Positions 33,712-45,508 of a DNA stretch of 64,000 nt are shown here, in pieces. The stretch is from Linyphia triangularis (lineage: Eukaryota; Arthropoda; Arachnida; Araneae; Linyphiidae): NCBI GenBank assembly GCA_963978545.1, contig OZ021729.1, positions 10,030,001-10,094,000 of the forward strand. Reading direction: 5' to 3'. Within the stretch, counting starts at the first letter, position 1; every line of letters begins with the position of its first letter. The position numbers and the translations under genes were made by a program. The notes under the pieces are model-generated. The model was not told the DNA's origin, did no database searches, and was given only the letters and a program-made list of their open reading frames with translations.

Positions 33712-34535
33712 TATTCCAGTCCTTGCCTGAAAATGCTTGGTCTCTTCTCAAGAATTAGTTTATTTACTTTCGAACTTAATGTTTCTTCATGAAAATTCTT
33801 GCCAATGTTTTGCTGAATCACAAACTTAGCATAACGCAAGACCGCGTCTAGACACATGAAGGAGCTATTTTTAATAAATCCGCCAATTCATTCAAGGAAA
33901 TATCTTCACGAAAAGAGCAAAGAAAGGACAAGGTTAAAAAGGACCTTGTTATCAGCCCAAAAGAAAAGGGGGGGAAAAGCGATTGAGATGGAAGGAAGTC
34001 AAATTGATGTCGAATTCCAGGCACGTTTACAAAGTTTGGAATGACAATGGTTTCCGTTTTAAACCCTCCTTTTTGCGTAACACTTCGCAGATATTCAATG
34101 GTGAGGTCTTTTGAGGCGAGTGTAACACTAGAAAGTAGGACAAAAAGAAAAAAGTTCCAAGGGATTAAATGTGGTTGGTAATCAAAGGGTATAATAGTAT
34201 AGTAATATCAGCTGATTCTATTTGTGTGGTGATTTTTTAATGAATGGAAACGCTCTGGTGATGAAGGGTTCGAACAATTGTGTTGTTGCCATGGGGATTT
34301 TGACTCAAGCGGAAGACTTTTAGAGATGCGGGTTGAAATATTGTCAATATATTTATTAAGTATTGAAATCGAATGACGCTCAATTTTTATTGGACGGTGT
34401 TGTTGTGTGGTACTATTCAAACGAGAATTCTTTTTTAATGTGAATTTTTTTAAATAAAAAATTAGAAATTCAGTTGCTAAGAAAAGAATATAATGATCGA
34501 TATTGTTTATATTTTGTTCGATTGGAAAGAGAGTA
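33712..34535. other. Intergenic DNA, nothing recognised
   Basis: No exon, RNA gene or terminal repeat visible between the two MITEs. Confidence 0.5.
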
Positions 34536-34960
34536 CAGTAAAACCCCGATTATCCGAGCCCCCGTTATCCGAGTTTCCGCTTTAACCGAGCCAGATAATA
34601 TTTCTTTAATTTTTTTTTACCCCTGATATTTTCCTTTGTCAAAACTAATACCGAAAAAAATTGGTACTTGATCTCTCAAACACTCAAGAAAACAAAATGT
34701 TTACGTTCCTTTTCATTGTATGACACTGATCCTCCTACCGCGTCGCTCAAGGTCTTAAGGCTTAAGTAAGAGAACTCTTTAAGCATCACTATATATTATT
34801 AATTGCATTTGGTTTACCTATAGTATAACATTTGTACTTGTCAAAACATACATTTAAACCGATACGATTTATTTTATTTTTAATTTTCGCTTTAACCGAG
34901 TTTTTCGGTTATTCGAGTTGGTCTTGGTCCACAATAACTCGGATAATCAGGACTCTACTG
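34536..34960. mobile_element. Pogo/Tigger-type MITE
   Basis: Left end CAGTAAAACCCCGATTATCC and right end GGATAATCAGGACTCTACTG are inverted repeats, flanked by TA on both sides (34534-34535, 34961-34962). Internal CGCTTTAACCGAG repeats near both ends. Terminal sequence is of the pogo/Tigger type; non-coding. Confidence 0.88.
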
Positions 34961-34962
34961 TA

Positions 34963-37540
34963 TATCAAAGTGAAAAAGGAATAAAAGATTGCATCGATTA
35001 GAAAGAATTCATTTTTCAATTTCTCTCGTCCGTAAAGCCAAGATATTGATTTTTGCTGCTTTGTTTGTGTATAGCTTCCAAACAATTTCGCTGATTCCCA
35101 AGGCTACAAAAACAAAACAGAATAATAATAATAGTAGTAAAAAGAAAACTTTCTCTTTCAGGGCGTTACTTTTCTTTTCAAAGATGGAAAAAAAAAAGGA
35201 AAAAAAAAATTCGATAGCAAAGTGAAGAGGAAAGAACAAACATACCAGAGGAGCGGATAATAATACTACTCCCCCGTCTGAGAGGCCCTACATGAAAACA
35301 GTGTCATCATCACAGCGAGTTTTTTAACCTCAATAGCGTCCAGCGGACTGGAACCGTTCAATTCGTGCTTTGGGGACCTTATTGTGAAAGAAGGAAGATT
35401 AACGTTACAAAAAAAAAAGTTACCATTGCGTCAATACGGGTGACGGGGCCGTTCATTGAATGAAAAACGGGACTTTGTTTTTAACCCTTTGAGACCCAGT
35501 TTTTTTTAAAAAAAGCTACATTTTTGAGTTGAATAGAAATAAAAATTTGTTTTTGAGTTGAATAGAAAAATTAGCAAATTTAAATTGTAAAAAAGTTTTC
35601 TTTTTTACCTTGACATAAATTTTCAGTAGGACATATATATTCAAAAGAGTTACAGGCCTTTTGACTGCCTCGGAGAACCGATGTAAATTTTTTCCAAGCA
35701 CATTAGCTGACAAAATCCAGTCAAGACGTTTGTGATTTGTAGTCGTCGAAAGAAGAGAAAAAGGCAGTTAACGAAATTTAAAAGGAAAATAAAAAAATAA
35801 AGAGCAATTTTGTTTACCACCCACCAATAAAAAGATTCGAAAAAACGGTTTAATTTTTTTTTTTTTTTTTAAAGAGTTGATATGAAATCTTGTCATAAAA
35901 ATATAAAATTTCTTTTTGATATTAGTAGGTCATGCATATAGTAATTAAATTAATTTGAATTTTACGTTAATGAATAACATTGACAACCAATGTTTATGAA
36001 AGTATTAATTTTTATTAAGAACAAAAATCCTTCCAAAATTGCGCACCGCGTTTTTGCTACTTTCAGCCAAACTACTTTCAAAGTGGAAAGCGTAACTGAT
36101 ACATAAAAGAACTATTTTTTCCCCCTATAGTTTACGTAAAAATTAGGCCGTGAAAGAACATTTTAAAAGCAAATGAAATAGAAATACTCAAAAGTGCATT
36201 TCTATATTATTTTTAAAAAAAAGGTAAGCTTAAAATGTAAAAAAATAATTGTAAAAACAAGAAAACAATTTTATGGGAAAAATTAAAAATTAACCTCAAA
36301 TGAAAATGTTTAGAATATCTTTCAATATTATTTTTAATAAAAGAACTACGATTTTCAATGTATGGAATATTTTTTTTTTTGCAATATTTTATTGTTTTTG
36401 TCGATTAATTTATTTCTGAATTCCAAATACATTTTATGAGAAAAAAAAATTATATTTTCCAAAATTTAAAAAATGAAACAAAATCTTCATCATGGAGAGT
36501 TGTGTGACTAAATGACAATACGACCCCTCCCTCATTAGTTGAATCTTATTGTTACCATCGTTACTGGTAGAATTCGTTTTCTATACATGGACAATGAATT
36601 TAAACTGGAAACTGTTGTTCCGTTATTAAATGAAAGCCTGGTTATTATTTTACTTTGGTCAAAGAAAGAAAATGATAATATATTCCAGGAATATCTTTAA
36701 GAAATTGTTAAATACAAAAATTATGCTTTGCTAATATTTAAGCTATTTTGAAATAAATGATTATATGGCAAAGTATAAAAAATTGTTGGGATGGCAAAAA
36801 TACTTCAAGAAGCAAAATTATGTAAATAATATTCTTTCCAAACTAATGCATCGAATATTACAATTACGTAAATGGAAAACGGAATTATAAAATTTACCTT
36901 TAAACAAAAATCATTTCATTGAATGAAATGCAGTATATTAAAACTATGCCCTTCCATTTATTCCATAATTATCACTGATTTACGATGTATTATTATTATA
37001 ACATATATTTATTAATTTTTTCAGATAGAAACCCCAACTCCATTTTAAGCATTCCTGCCATTATTTTAAATAAATCAACCAATAATAACTAAATATAATG
37101 CAATGTAACAGTTCTTGAAATTTAAAGTACAAAAATGATCATAAACATGTTAATTAATGTAACAAAATGTAATTTCAATAACATATAACAAATAGATTTT
37201 AAAAATTATTTCTTTTAAATATATGAATGCACTGCAATTAATATCTAAATTTTCGGGATAAAAAAGAATGAAATAAATTATTTATTAACATTGTAGTAAA
37301 ATCGATTAGCATAATTAGAACCTGGCTGTCCTGCAAGGACACAAGGTTAAACTCATTTGTAATGTTCTAGGAATTTTTTTTTTTTTTTTTTTTTTTTTTA
37401 AGAAATCAAATACCTTACCTCAAATTGAATAATTATTTCTCTCCTTTGAAGCAGAATAAAAATTTGCAGAAATTTAATGTTTTTTCAAAACGTAAGAAAA
37501 CACTTTCTTCTCTCCAAATTTCCCCTCAAATTCTGTCAGC
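34963..37540. other. Intergenic AT-rich DNA upstream of RELCH
   Basis: Long A- and T-rich tracts, including a 23-T run near 37377-37399. Open frames here are lysine- or phenylalanine-run artefacts. No element boundaries seen. Confidence 0.5.
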
Positions 37541-37589
37541 TGAGAGCAAAACAGATGCCCTCTGAAAAGCTTCTGTTTCTGTTTACCTC

Positions 37590-37640
37590 AGATCCTGACG
37601 TCACAGCTGTCAAACTTGGCGGTGTTCCATTGGCTGTTAT
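37590..37640 (+). promoter_or_regulatory. Candidate RELCH promoter: CRE and CCAAT box
   Basis: TGACGTCA (37596-37603) is a perfect palindromic CREB/ATF site, directly followed by an E-box CAGCTG, and an inverted CCAAT box (ATTGG, 37629-37633) lies 26 bases on. About 380-420 bp before the RELCH ATG. Spacing suits a TATA-less promoter; transcription start unknown. Confidence 0.5.
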
Positions 37641-38013
37641 TTAACGTCAATACCAACCTTTTTTTTTATTCCTAAAATACTTTTTAGCATATAAAATAAT
37701 TAGATAAGTGCACCTTTTTTCATAAAATTAGTTAAAATGTAAAAGTACTGTATCATAAGTATCCTTTAAAGATGTTTTTAAAATTGAAAATAAGTTCATG
37801 CTTGATTTAAATTTGATAAAATATTTGAATCAAAACACAAAACAAAAAAGTGCATTTATAGATGTTAATATATAAGAATGCGAGTTACTGCTTATTTATA
37901 AGTTAATTGTTTATTTTTTTTTAAAATAATTAAATTCATATTTTGGATATTAACTGTACTAAAGCTAACTGCACTTCACCAACAATGTTTGTGGACATTC
38001 GACATGAGTAAAT

Positions 38014-38308
38014 ATGGCTGGTGTTTATAATTTAGAATCAGCTGGTGAAATGTCCAAAAATGCTTCTTTTGACAAAAAGATAAACGACTGTGATGTAGAC
38101 TTCAAGGGAGAATCAGATGAAATCAAAGAAAGCACTCTTGATAAATTAGCTATAAAACTTTTAAAATGCAACTTCATTCTGACTGCTTTGGAGTTGCACA
38201 CAGAACTTGTGGAAAGCGGTAGAGAATTGCCTAGACTAAGGGATTATTTCTCTAACCCTGGTAATTTTGAAAAACACATACAAGAAGCAGAAACATCTCC
38301 CGTTTTGC
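38014..38308 (+). CDS. RELCH: RELCH exon 1 (LisH domain)
   Basis: ATG 38014, donor GTATGT, leaves in phase 1. The LisH core runs from LDKLAIKLL to LHTELVESGRE (about 41-73), followed by LPRLRDYFSNPGNFE typical of RELCH. Confidence 0.93.
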
Positions 38309-41300
38309 GTATGTTTCATTTTATTTCTTGAATGTTTTCTTAACTACCTACCAGCAATGTCCGCCCCTTATTAATCTAGATACAAAATTTTTGTATCCAT
38401 AACATAAATCTTCAATGATTTGTCACAAGATAGATGATTGCAGATGTTTTTTTTTATTTTCTAACTTTCTTTGGCTTTGTTAAAGATAAATAAGCTTATT
38501 CGTAAACTCTCCCCGTAAACTTTCCATCTCTCACTTTTTAAACAGAATAAAAACTGATAGATTGTGTGAAAGGTTTTATTGAGATTGTGTTGGCTCAGGA
38601 TATCCTTATAATATCAAATTCTTGCAATTGCTATTACATGGGATCCACCAAGAAGGTGCAAGGGGGTGCACTTGCACCTACCTGGATTTTGAAGATTAAA
38701 TATAATGGGGAGGAAATTGTATGCTTAATGGAAAAAGAAGTATGTTATAGGTTGCAAAGGTTGGGACGAATGCGCTAGGTGGGGTAATCGCCAACTTTCC
38801 TCGCCAAACCAGTTCTCTGTTTTCTCCCCTGACTTGCCTCGTCGTTCTCCCTTCCTCCGAGTGATGAATGTGACTGAGTTTACTGGATGGTGATTGGTTG
38901 ATATACGAGTGATCTTCTGAAATGAAAAGATCGATTCTTGGTTGCCTTTTAGAATCGAAAAGCGGCCCGGGCGAAATCAATCTTCAACGGTTGAATCCCT
39001 CGGCGTAACAGAGGATGTTCCGCGTACCCCAGTGACTGCAAATTTAGCAGGATGGGAGAACTGCCCACGGGAACAGACACTGCTTACCCGGGCTTACAAT
39101 GCCAGCTATCGGCCAAGGGAAAGGAGGAATCTCCGTACATATACCGCTGAGTAGCACATCAGAGCAACAGAAAATATATATATATTTTTTTTTTCAGAAT
39201 ATTAATAAAATGCTATGCATTTCACATAAATTTAATAGAATTGGGTTTCGCGTTAAAATGGAAAAGAAAATATTCTGATTAACATGATAAAATATTTTAT
39301 AAAAAGGCAGTTAAGGAAGAAGTTCCTGTATTTTATTAATTATATCGGAGCATCTGAAGTACCAATAATTATGATGATGACTTGAATGAGGATTTAAACA
39401 GATTTTAGCTTCCCTTCTGTATTATGTTAACTTTGTTAAATTATATTATCAGGAGAGCTTTATTAACCCTCGAGAACGCGCACTGGGTCCAATAGACCTG
39501 GTCGAAATATATAGTCCCATAGCAACACACCAGCGCACGCTCTCGCGGGTTAAGTTCATCAATATTTTTTTTTTGCTTGAGTGGCGATATATTTTTTTGC
39601 CATTAGCAAGTCAACTGTCAATTATAGATCACCTATCTTAGATATAGTTTTTGCGTGTTCATTTCATCGTACGCAGGTCATTAATGTAGCCCATACCAAA
39701 AGTATCCTCAAAGTAAAGATGGGTTACTTGGCTTTTATACTACTGAATTTGTTGTGAACTAATTTACTGGTGGGAACGTGCATCGCTATCTGTTGGCGAC
39801 TGCTATAGTGGTTAGTGCTTTTGCCTCGCATGCTAAAGGTGCCGGGTTTGAATCCCGGGTTGTGCATGGATGCTTGTTGGGGTTCATAACCCACGCTAAG
39901 CTATAGCTCCCAGCCTTATTAGCAGTCGTTGCGTTCAAATTGTTTTCAGTAAACCGTTCTGTTAAAAAAATTATCTTAAGAACCAACCAATTTATCGATT
40001 TAGTAAACAACTTGCCCCTTCTTTGTGATATTTTCTTTGATAAATTTTTTAAGTTAAAATGTGATTACAATTGTGATTAAGTTAAACCTGATAAAATGTA
40101 TTACAATTGTGATTAAGTTAAACCTGATAAAATGTATTACAATTTGAAAAACACACTGCCTTATACGTATATTTTTTATAATTTTAATTTTCACTATGTA
40201 AAACTTGAATGAATTCATAGATTACTTTTATACACTTTATGTATTATTAAATAATTTTAAAATTATTTTACAATTTTATCAACAGCACGTACTTCTAGTG
40301 TTCAAACCTTTGATTCTTTGGACTTTACTCGATATTCTGATGATGGTGAACGCCAAGTCGATGAGCGAGTTGCAGGTATAAAACGGATTAAAAAAAGAAA
40401 TATTATTTTATTTTAAGAAGTTGTTTATTTATAAGCTACTAGCAGACCCAACCACGCGTTGCTGTGGCTAAGGTTTTTGTTATATTACATAGTAGTAAAC
40501 TATTCAAGGGAAACGGTAGGAGAACACCAGCCATGGGGACCACCATGCTTTTTTACACAGATGCCATTTGTAAAAAAAAAACATGGCGACCTCCATGATT
40601 GATTTTCTACTACCGTTGATATTGAGTAAAAATCAATACAAAAGAAATAAATTTAAATTTTTTTATTTTTTGTATTCAAGTTTGTAACAAATAAATACAT
40701 TACAAAGTTGTTAGTAAATAACACGTGACACTTAAACTTATAAATGAGGTAGGTAGGGCAGATAGTTTTAAATCTTTAACAATAATGTTTATTATTTTGA
40801 ATTATAAATACTTTTAATTTCAATTTAATTTAGCATAATCTGTGCACAATACTTTTGGTTAACCTGTCTTTAGCTAACACAAATAGATTTGACGGTTTTC
40901 CTACACGTGAACATGCAACATATAGTTGCCCATTACTTACATGTATATATTTTAATTAAAGATTTTTGAACAATGAAACACTAATAGTTAAAAAGCAAGA
41001 AGAATTCTACTGTATTACTTTTACTATAATATGAATTGAATTTATACTTCAGTCTAAATAACACGTGGCCGGCTATGCTATTGCTCGATGAAAGGTTCAT
41101 TGTTGCTTAAGCGTAAGGTCGCTTCACAGAATAAAAACTAATTGTAAGGAAAGCCTTAATATTAGAAGCTCCTCCCTTGTCGAGAAACAATAAAAAAAAA
41201 ATCCCCGTTAATAATTATAACACAATACTCCTTTAAGAATATTTTAACACATGATGTTTGTAAAAAGCAAAATTAGAAGGTCAAAACTACTTATGTTGAA

Positions 41301-44300
41301 ACTTTCAGAGCTATTAGAAGTCACTTTTTGTGAAAATATTAATTAAAAATTCATTAAAAAAACAATTAAAATTATAACGTTCTTTTTGCCAAAAGTCCAA
41401 TCAGAAGGCCAAAACTATTTGTGTTGAAAATTTCAGAAATGTAGCCCAATTAGAAATCGTTTTGTAAAATATTTGTTAATTAATTAATTAAAAAACAAAT
41501 AAAATTTAAAAATTCTGTTTTTCAAAAGTCCAATTAGAAGGCCAAAACTACTTATGTTCAAAATGTCAGAGCTGTAGCCCTATTAGAAATTGTTTTGTAA
41601 AATATTTATTAATTAAAAAATTAATCAAAAGAGAACTAAATAAAAATTTGAACGTTCTTTTTGTCAAAAGTCCAATTAGAAGGCCAAAACTATTTGTGTT
41701 GAAAATTTTAGAGCTGTAAGCCTTATTAGAAATCATTTTGTAGAATATTTATTAATTAATTAAAAAAGAACTAAAAAAAATAATTTAATTCTGTTTTTCA
41801 AAAATCTAATTAGAAGGCTAAAACTACTTATGTTGAAAATTTCAGAGCTGTAGCCCTATTATAAATCGTTTTGTAAAATATTTATTAATTAATTAAAAAA
41901 AATAATCAAAAAAGAACTAAATAAAAATTTAAAATTCTGTTTTTCAAAAGACCAATTAGAAGGCCCAAACTACTTATGTTGAGAATTTCAGAACTGTAGT
42001 CCTATTAGAAGTCGTTTTGTAAATTTTTTTTTGTTAATTAAGAAAATTAATTAAAAAATAACTAATTAAAATTTTAATGTTCTGTTTTTCAAAAGTCTAA
42101 ATAGATGGCTAAAACTACTTATGTTTAAAATTTCAGAGCTGTATCTATTTGAAGTCACTTTGTAAAAAATAAATTAATTAAAAAAATTAATAAAAAAAGA
42201 ACTAATTAAAATTTTAACATTCTGTTTGACATACATAAAATTCAAAAGCCAAAACTTCTTATGTTGAAAATTGTTTTGGGCCCGAGCAAGACACTTGATT
42301 TTTTGCTCACTACTTCGGTGCAGCGTGTATTAATATTGAAATAAAGAACTAAACCCTTTCCAAAAAATACATTTTTCTGTACTGCGGTAATAAATCAGTT
42401 GCGGTAATAAATCACATGCCATTAAATTGTAGCTTATGTGAAACTTTGGTACTTTCAACACAGCGCCATCTATTAGAATCGTTTGGAGCTAACAGATAAT
42501 AATAAACAAATAATTTGCAATAAAATAATATTGCGGCTATAAATTGAGATGTAAGCTATCCTATCTCTTAAGTTAGACCAAACTGCACACGGTGTGCAAA
42601 TTTGATTAAAATCGGTTGAATAGTTTATGAGTGCATTGGGAACAAACAATGTGACACGTAATTTATATATATTAAGATGTTTATACTTAAATGGTTTTTG
42701 CATTTGTTAAGTATCTATATAATTTGGCATTGCTCAAAATTTTTTCATTAAGTTTGTTAGAAACAGAAACAAAATTAAGATAACTAATTTTTGTAGTAAT
42801 TGAAAAGTTATACACTTTAGTGAAAATAACATTCCTTTGGTATAGTAGTTAGCTATTTTACCAGATAGAGACAAATCAAAGGTATATAAAAAACTTTTTT
42901 AATTAAAAGTTTTTATTTGACTTTAATACGAATACATTTTGACTTTTATCTGTACTCGAATAAAATAGGTAATAATAGGTAAAATGTATGTATTAATGGT
43001 AAAGTTACATTTCTTTGTCTTAAAATTCAATTTTAAGTAATTGTTTGTTATAGCCAATTATGAAACCAAGCAATTTTTACCTAATAGGGTTTAGTAGTTT
43101 TTCTTTTTTATTTGTAGTGGCAATATTCAATTCAGAACTATAGTTTTTATTTTCAAGTAATATGATTGCAATTCTGAAAGAATAAAGGAGCAAATTCAAT
43201 GTAAAAATATAAATGAATAAATTTCTGCCAAAACTTTGTATTTTTTTTTATATTCAAATTTGAGAGAGAGAAAACACATTTCATGTATACTGATACAAAC
43301 CATCTATTATCTCATTGTGTTTTTAAAAACTTGTTTTTTCTTCAGTTTTAGAATTTGAACTAAGAAAAGCTAAAGAAACTATTAAAGCCCTAAGGACAAA
43401 CTTGACTGTTGCTACTGGTAGATATCATTTAATTTTGACCTTCAATCTTAGTAATTTAATGTCATTTATCTGCTTTTATAATTTATATATATGATATTGT
43501 AGTATTTTATGTAATATTGTCTACAGTTTTGTATTACATGCTGATATTATAGGAAAATATCTAATACAGTGATTTACATTGTTGTTGATTAAGAGCTTAA
43601 AGTTGAAGCAGAGTAGACTGTAAAATTTTGAAACTATTCAAAAACACTGAAGGTTAAGGGGCAGCTGCCCTTTCTTGCTTTTGTTGTTTGATTTTGAATA
43701 TATTTTCTATTTAATTTTAATTCTAAAACAATTGGAATACTATTTTTCCTCTTATATTATTTCCAGAATCTGATCCAAATACACCAACTTCTGCTTCTTC
43801 CAAATGTATTGCTCAGGATAGTGTTAAACCTCATGAAAAACGAGCATTAAACTTCCTTATCAATGAATATTTGCTGTATAATTCTTACAAATTAACATCA
43901 ATTACTTTTTCTGATGAAAATGATGATCAGGTTAGTTGTCTATTTTATTTACTTAAATATTTTATGTAAATGAATATTTTTATTGTAAAATTTTTTCAGA
44001 GTAGGTACTCCATTTGACATGAGTAATTTTTATTATTATTATTTTTTTTAAAGAAATATGTAAAAATTCTTATTTTAAAACTAATGCTTTTCATAATAAT
44101 TAAATTGATAGTTGTTTGAATTATATTTTATGTGTATGGGTTATGAACATCGACATAAGTATAAAAAAAAATGTGTTCTTCCGTTTTCAAGATGGACGCT
44201 GCTAAAACAATCTTTGGAATTCTTCGGTTCGAGGGATATCAAAAGCCACCAAGTCTGAAAGTTGTTGCAGTTATTGTCAAGCTAAAATATTTACATGAAA

Positions 44301-45450
44301 CATCCATTACCATTATGGATTTTATTTTTTATGGCATTTGATTTGAATATTTAAATGCATTTATCATGGTTTCTTATAGGATTGTATAAATGATTGGAAG
44401 GTTATTCAAATGAGTTATAACTGCAATTTGGTGGTTTTTATCTGGTACCCAACTAACAGAAGAGCACTCAATCTTCTGCCAACCTTTATGTGCTACAATA
44501 GATCGGTCCTCACAAAGGCTATTTAAATTTAGTGGGTTAATTTGGCGTAGCGAATGAAGATGTTTTTAACCATTAAATACTAATTCTTTAAATTTTGCAT
44601 TTTTCTGTAAATGAAAAATATCTCTGAGAAAAAATTATGATTTTTTAAATTATGTTTTTATACAGGATTTTGAAGACTGGGATGATGTTGGACTCAATAT
44701 TCCAAAACCACAGAATTTATTGCAACTGTATAGAAATTATAACAAATACATTTACTTGAATAATGAAGTTTTTAATAAAGAAATCCAGACAGATGCTGTT
44801 CCTCAACCAGCTGAAGACGCTGAAGTGTGCATTAAAGAGTCATGTGTAAGATGTGACTTTTTTTCTCTCTCAAAATAGTACTAATGCTATGTTTAAACTC
44901 GAAGATAGGTGTTTTAAACTGTTGATATTATGTAAGTTAAACAAAATATAGCGGAGGGAAACTTTTTATTTAGATAATTAATGTTTTTCCTGCATGATCA
45001 TTTCCTTTTCCAGTTTTATTGAATTGGTACTTAATATTACGAACTCGTTTAAATGTATTCTTTAAGGAAAAGGTGTAAAATTTGAAAAAAATTATTATTT
45101 TCTTTGTTTTAAAAATTATTGTTGCCAGTTCAGAGTTGTGTGAAATAAAAATTTAACTATAATTGCATTAGATCGTTTAATATCAAATTTATTAATGTCA
45201 TGATTTACTCTTGCCTGCCATGCAATTTGCAAACTTCAGTTACATTTTTCTTGGTGGAGGTATTTTTTTTTACTTTAATATTTTGACCTTTGAATCCATA
45301 TAACTTTAGAAATGTATATTTTATGCTTGAAATTTTTTGCAGGGATTTTTTTTTTTTTTTTTAATATTTGCCTAACTATTTCTTTTCATTTTATTCCTTT
45401 TGGATTACTGATTTATAAATTTTAAAAACTTCATTTTTTTAAAATTAATG

Positions 45451-45508
<58 letters not shown>

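Noticed and set aside
33553..33792. 79-codon frame near 33.6 kb
   Set aside because: It runs through the terminal repeat of a MITE and overlaps another frame of similar length.
35009..35239. Overlapping lysine- and phenylalanine-rich frames on both strands
   Set aside because: Simple-sequence A/T tracts read as protein; no splice sites or domain.
44190..44300. Missed RELCH exon in intron 4
   Set aside because: Exons 4 and 5 join exactly within the conserved DENDDQDFE block, leaving no room for an exon.
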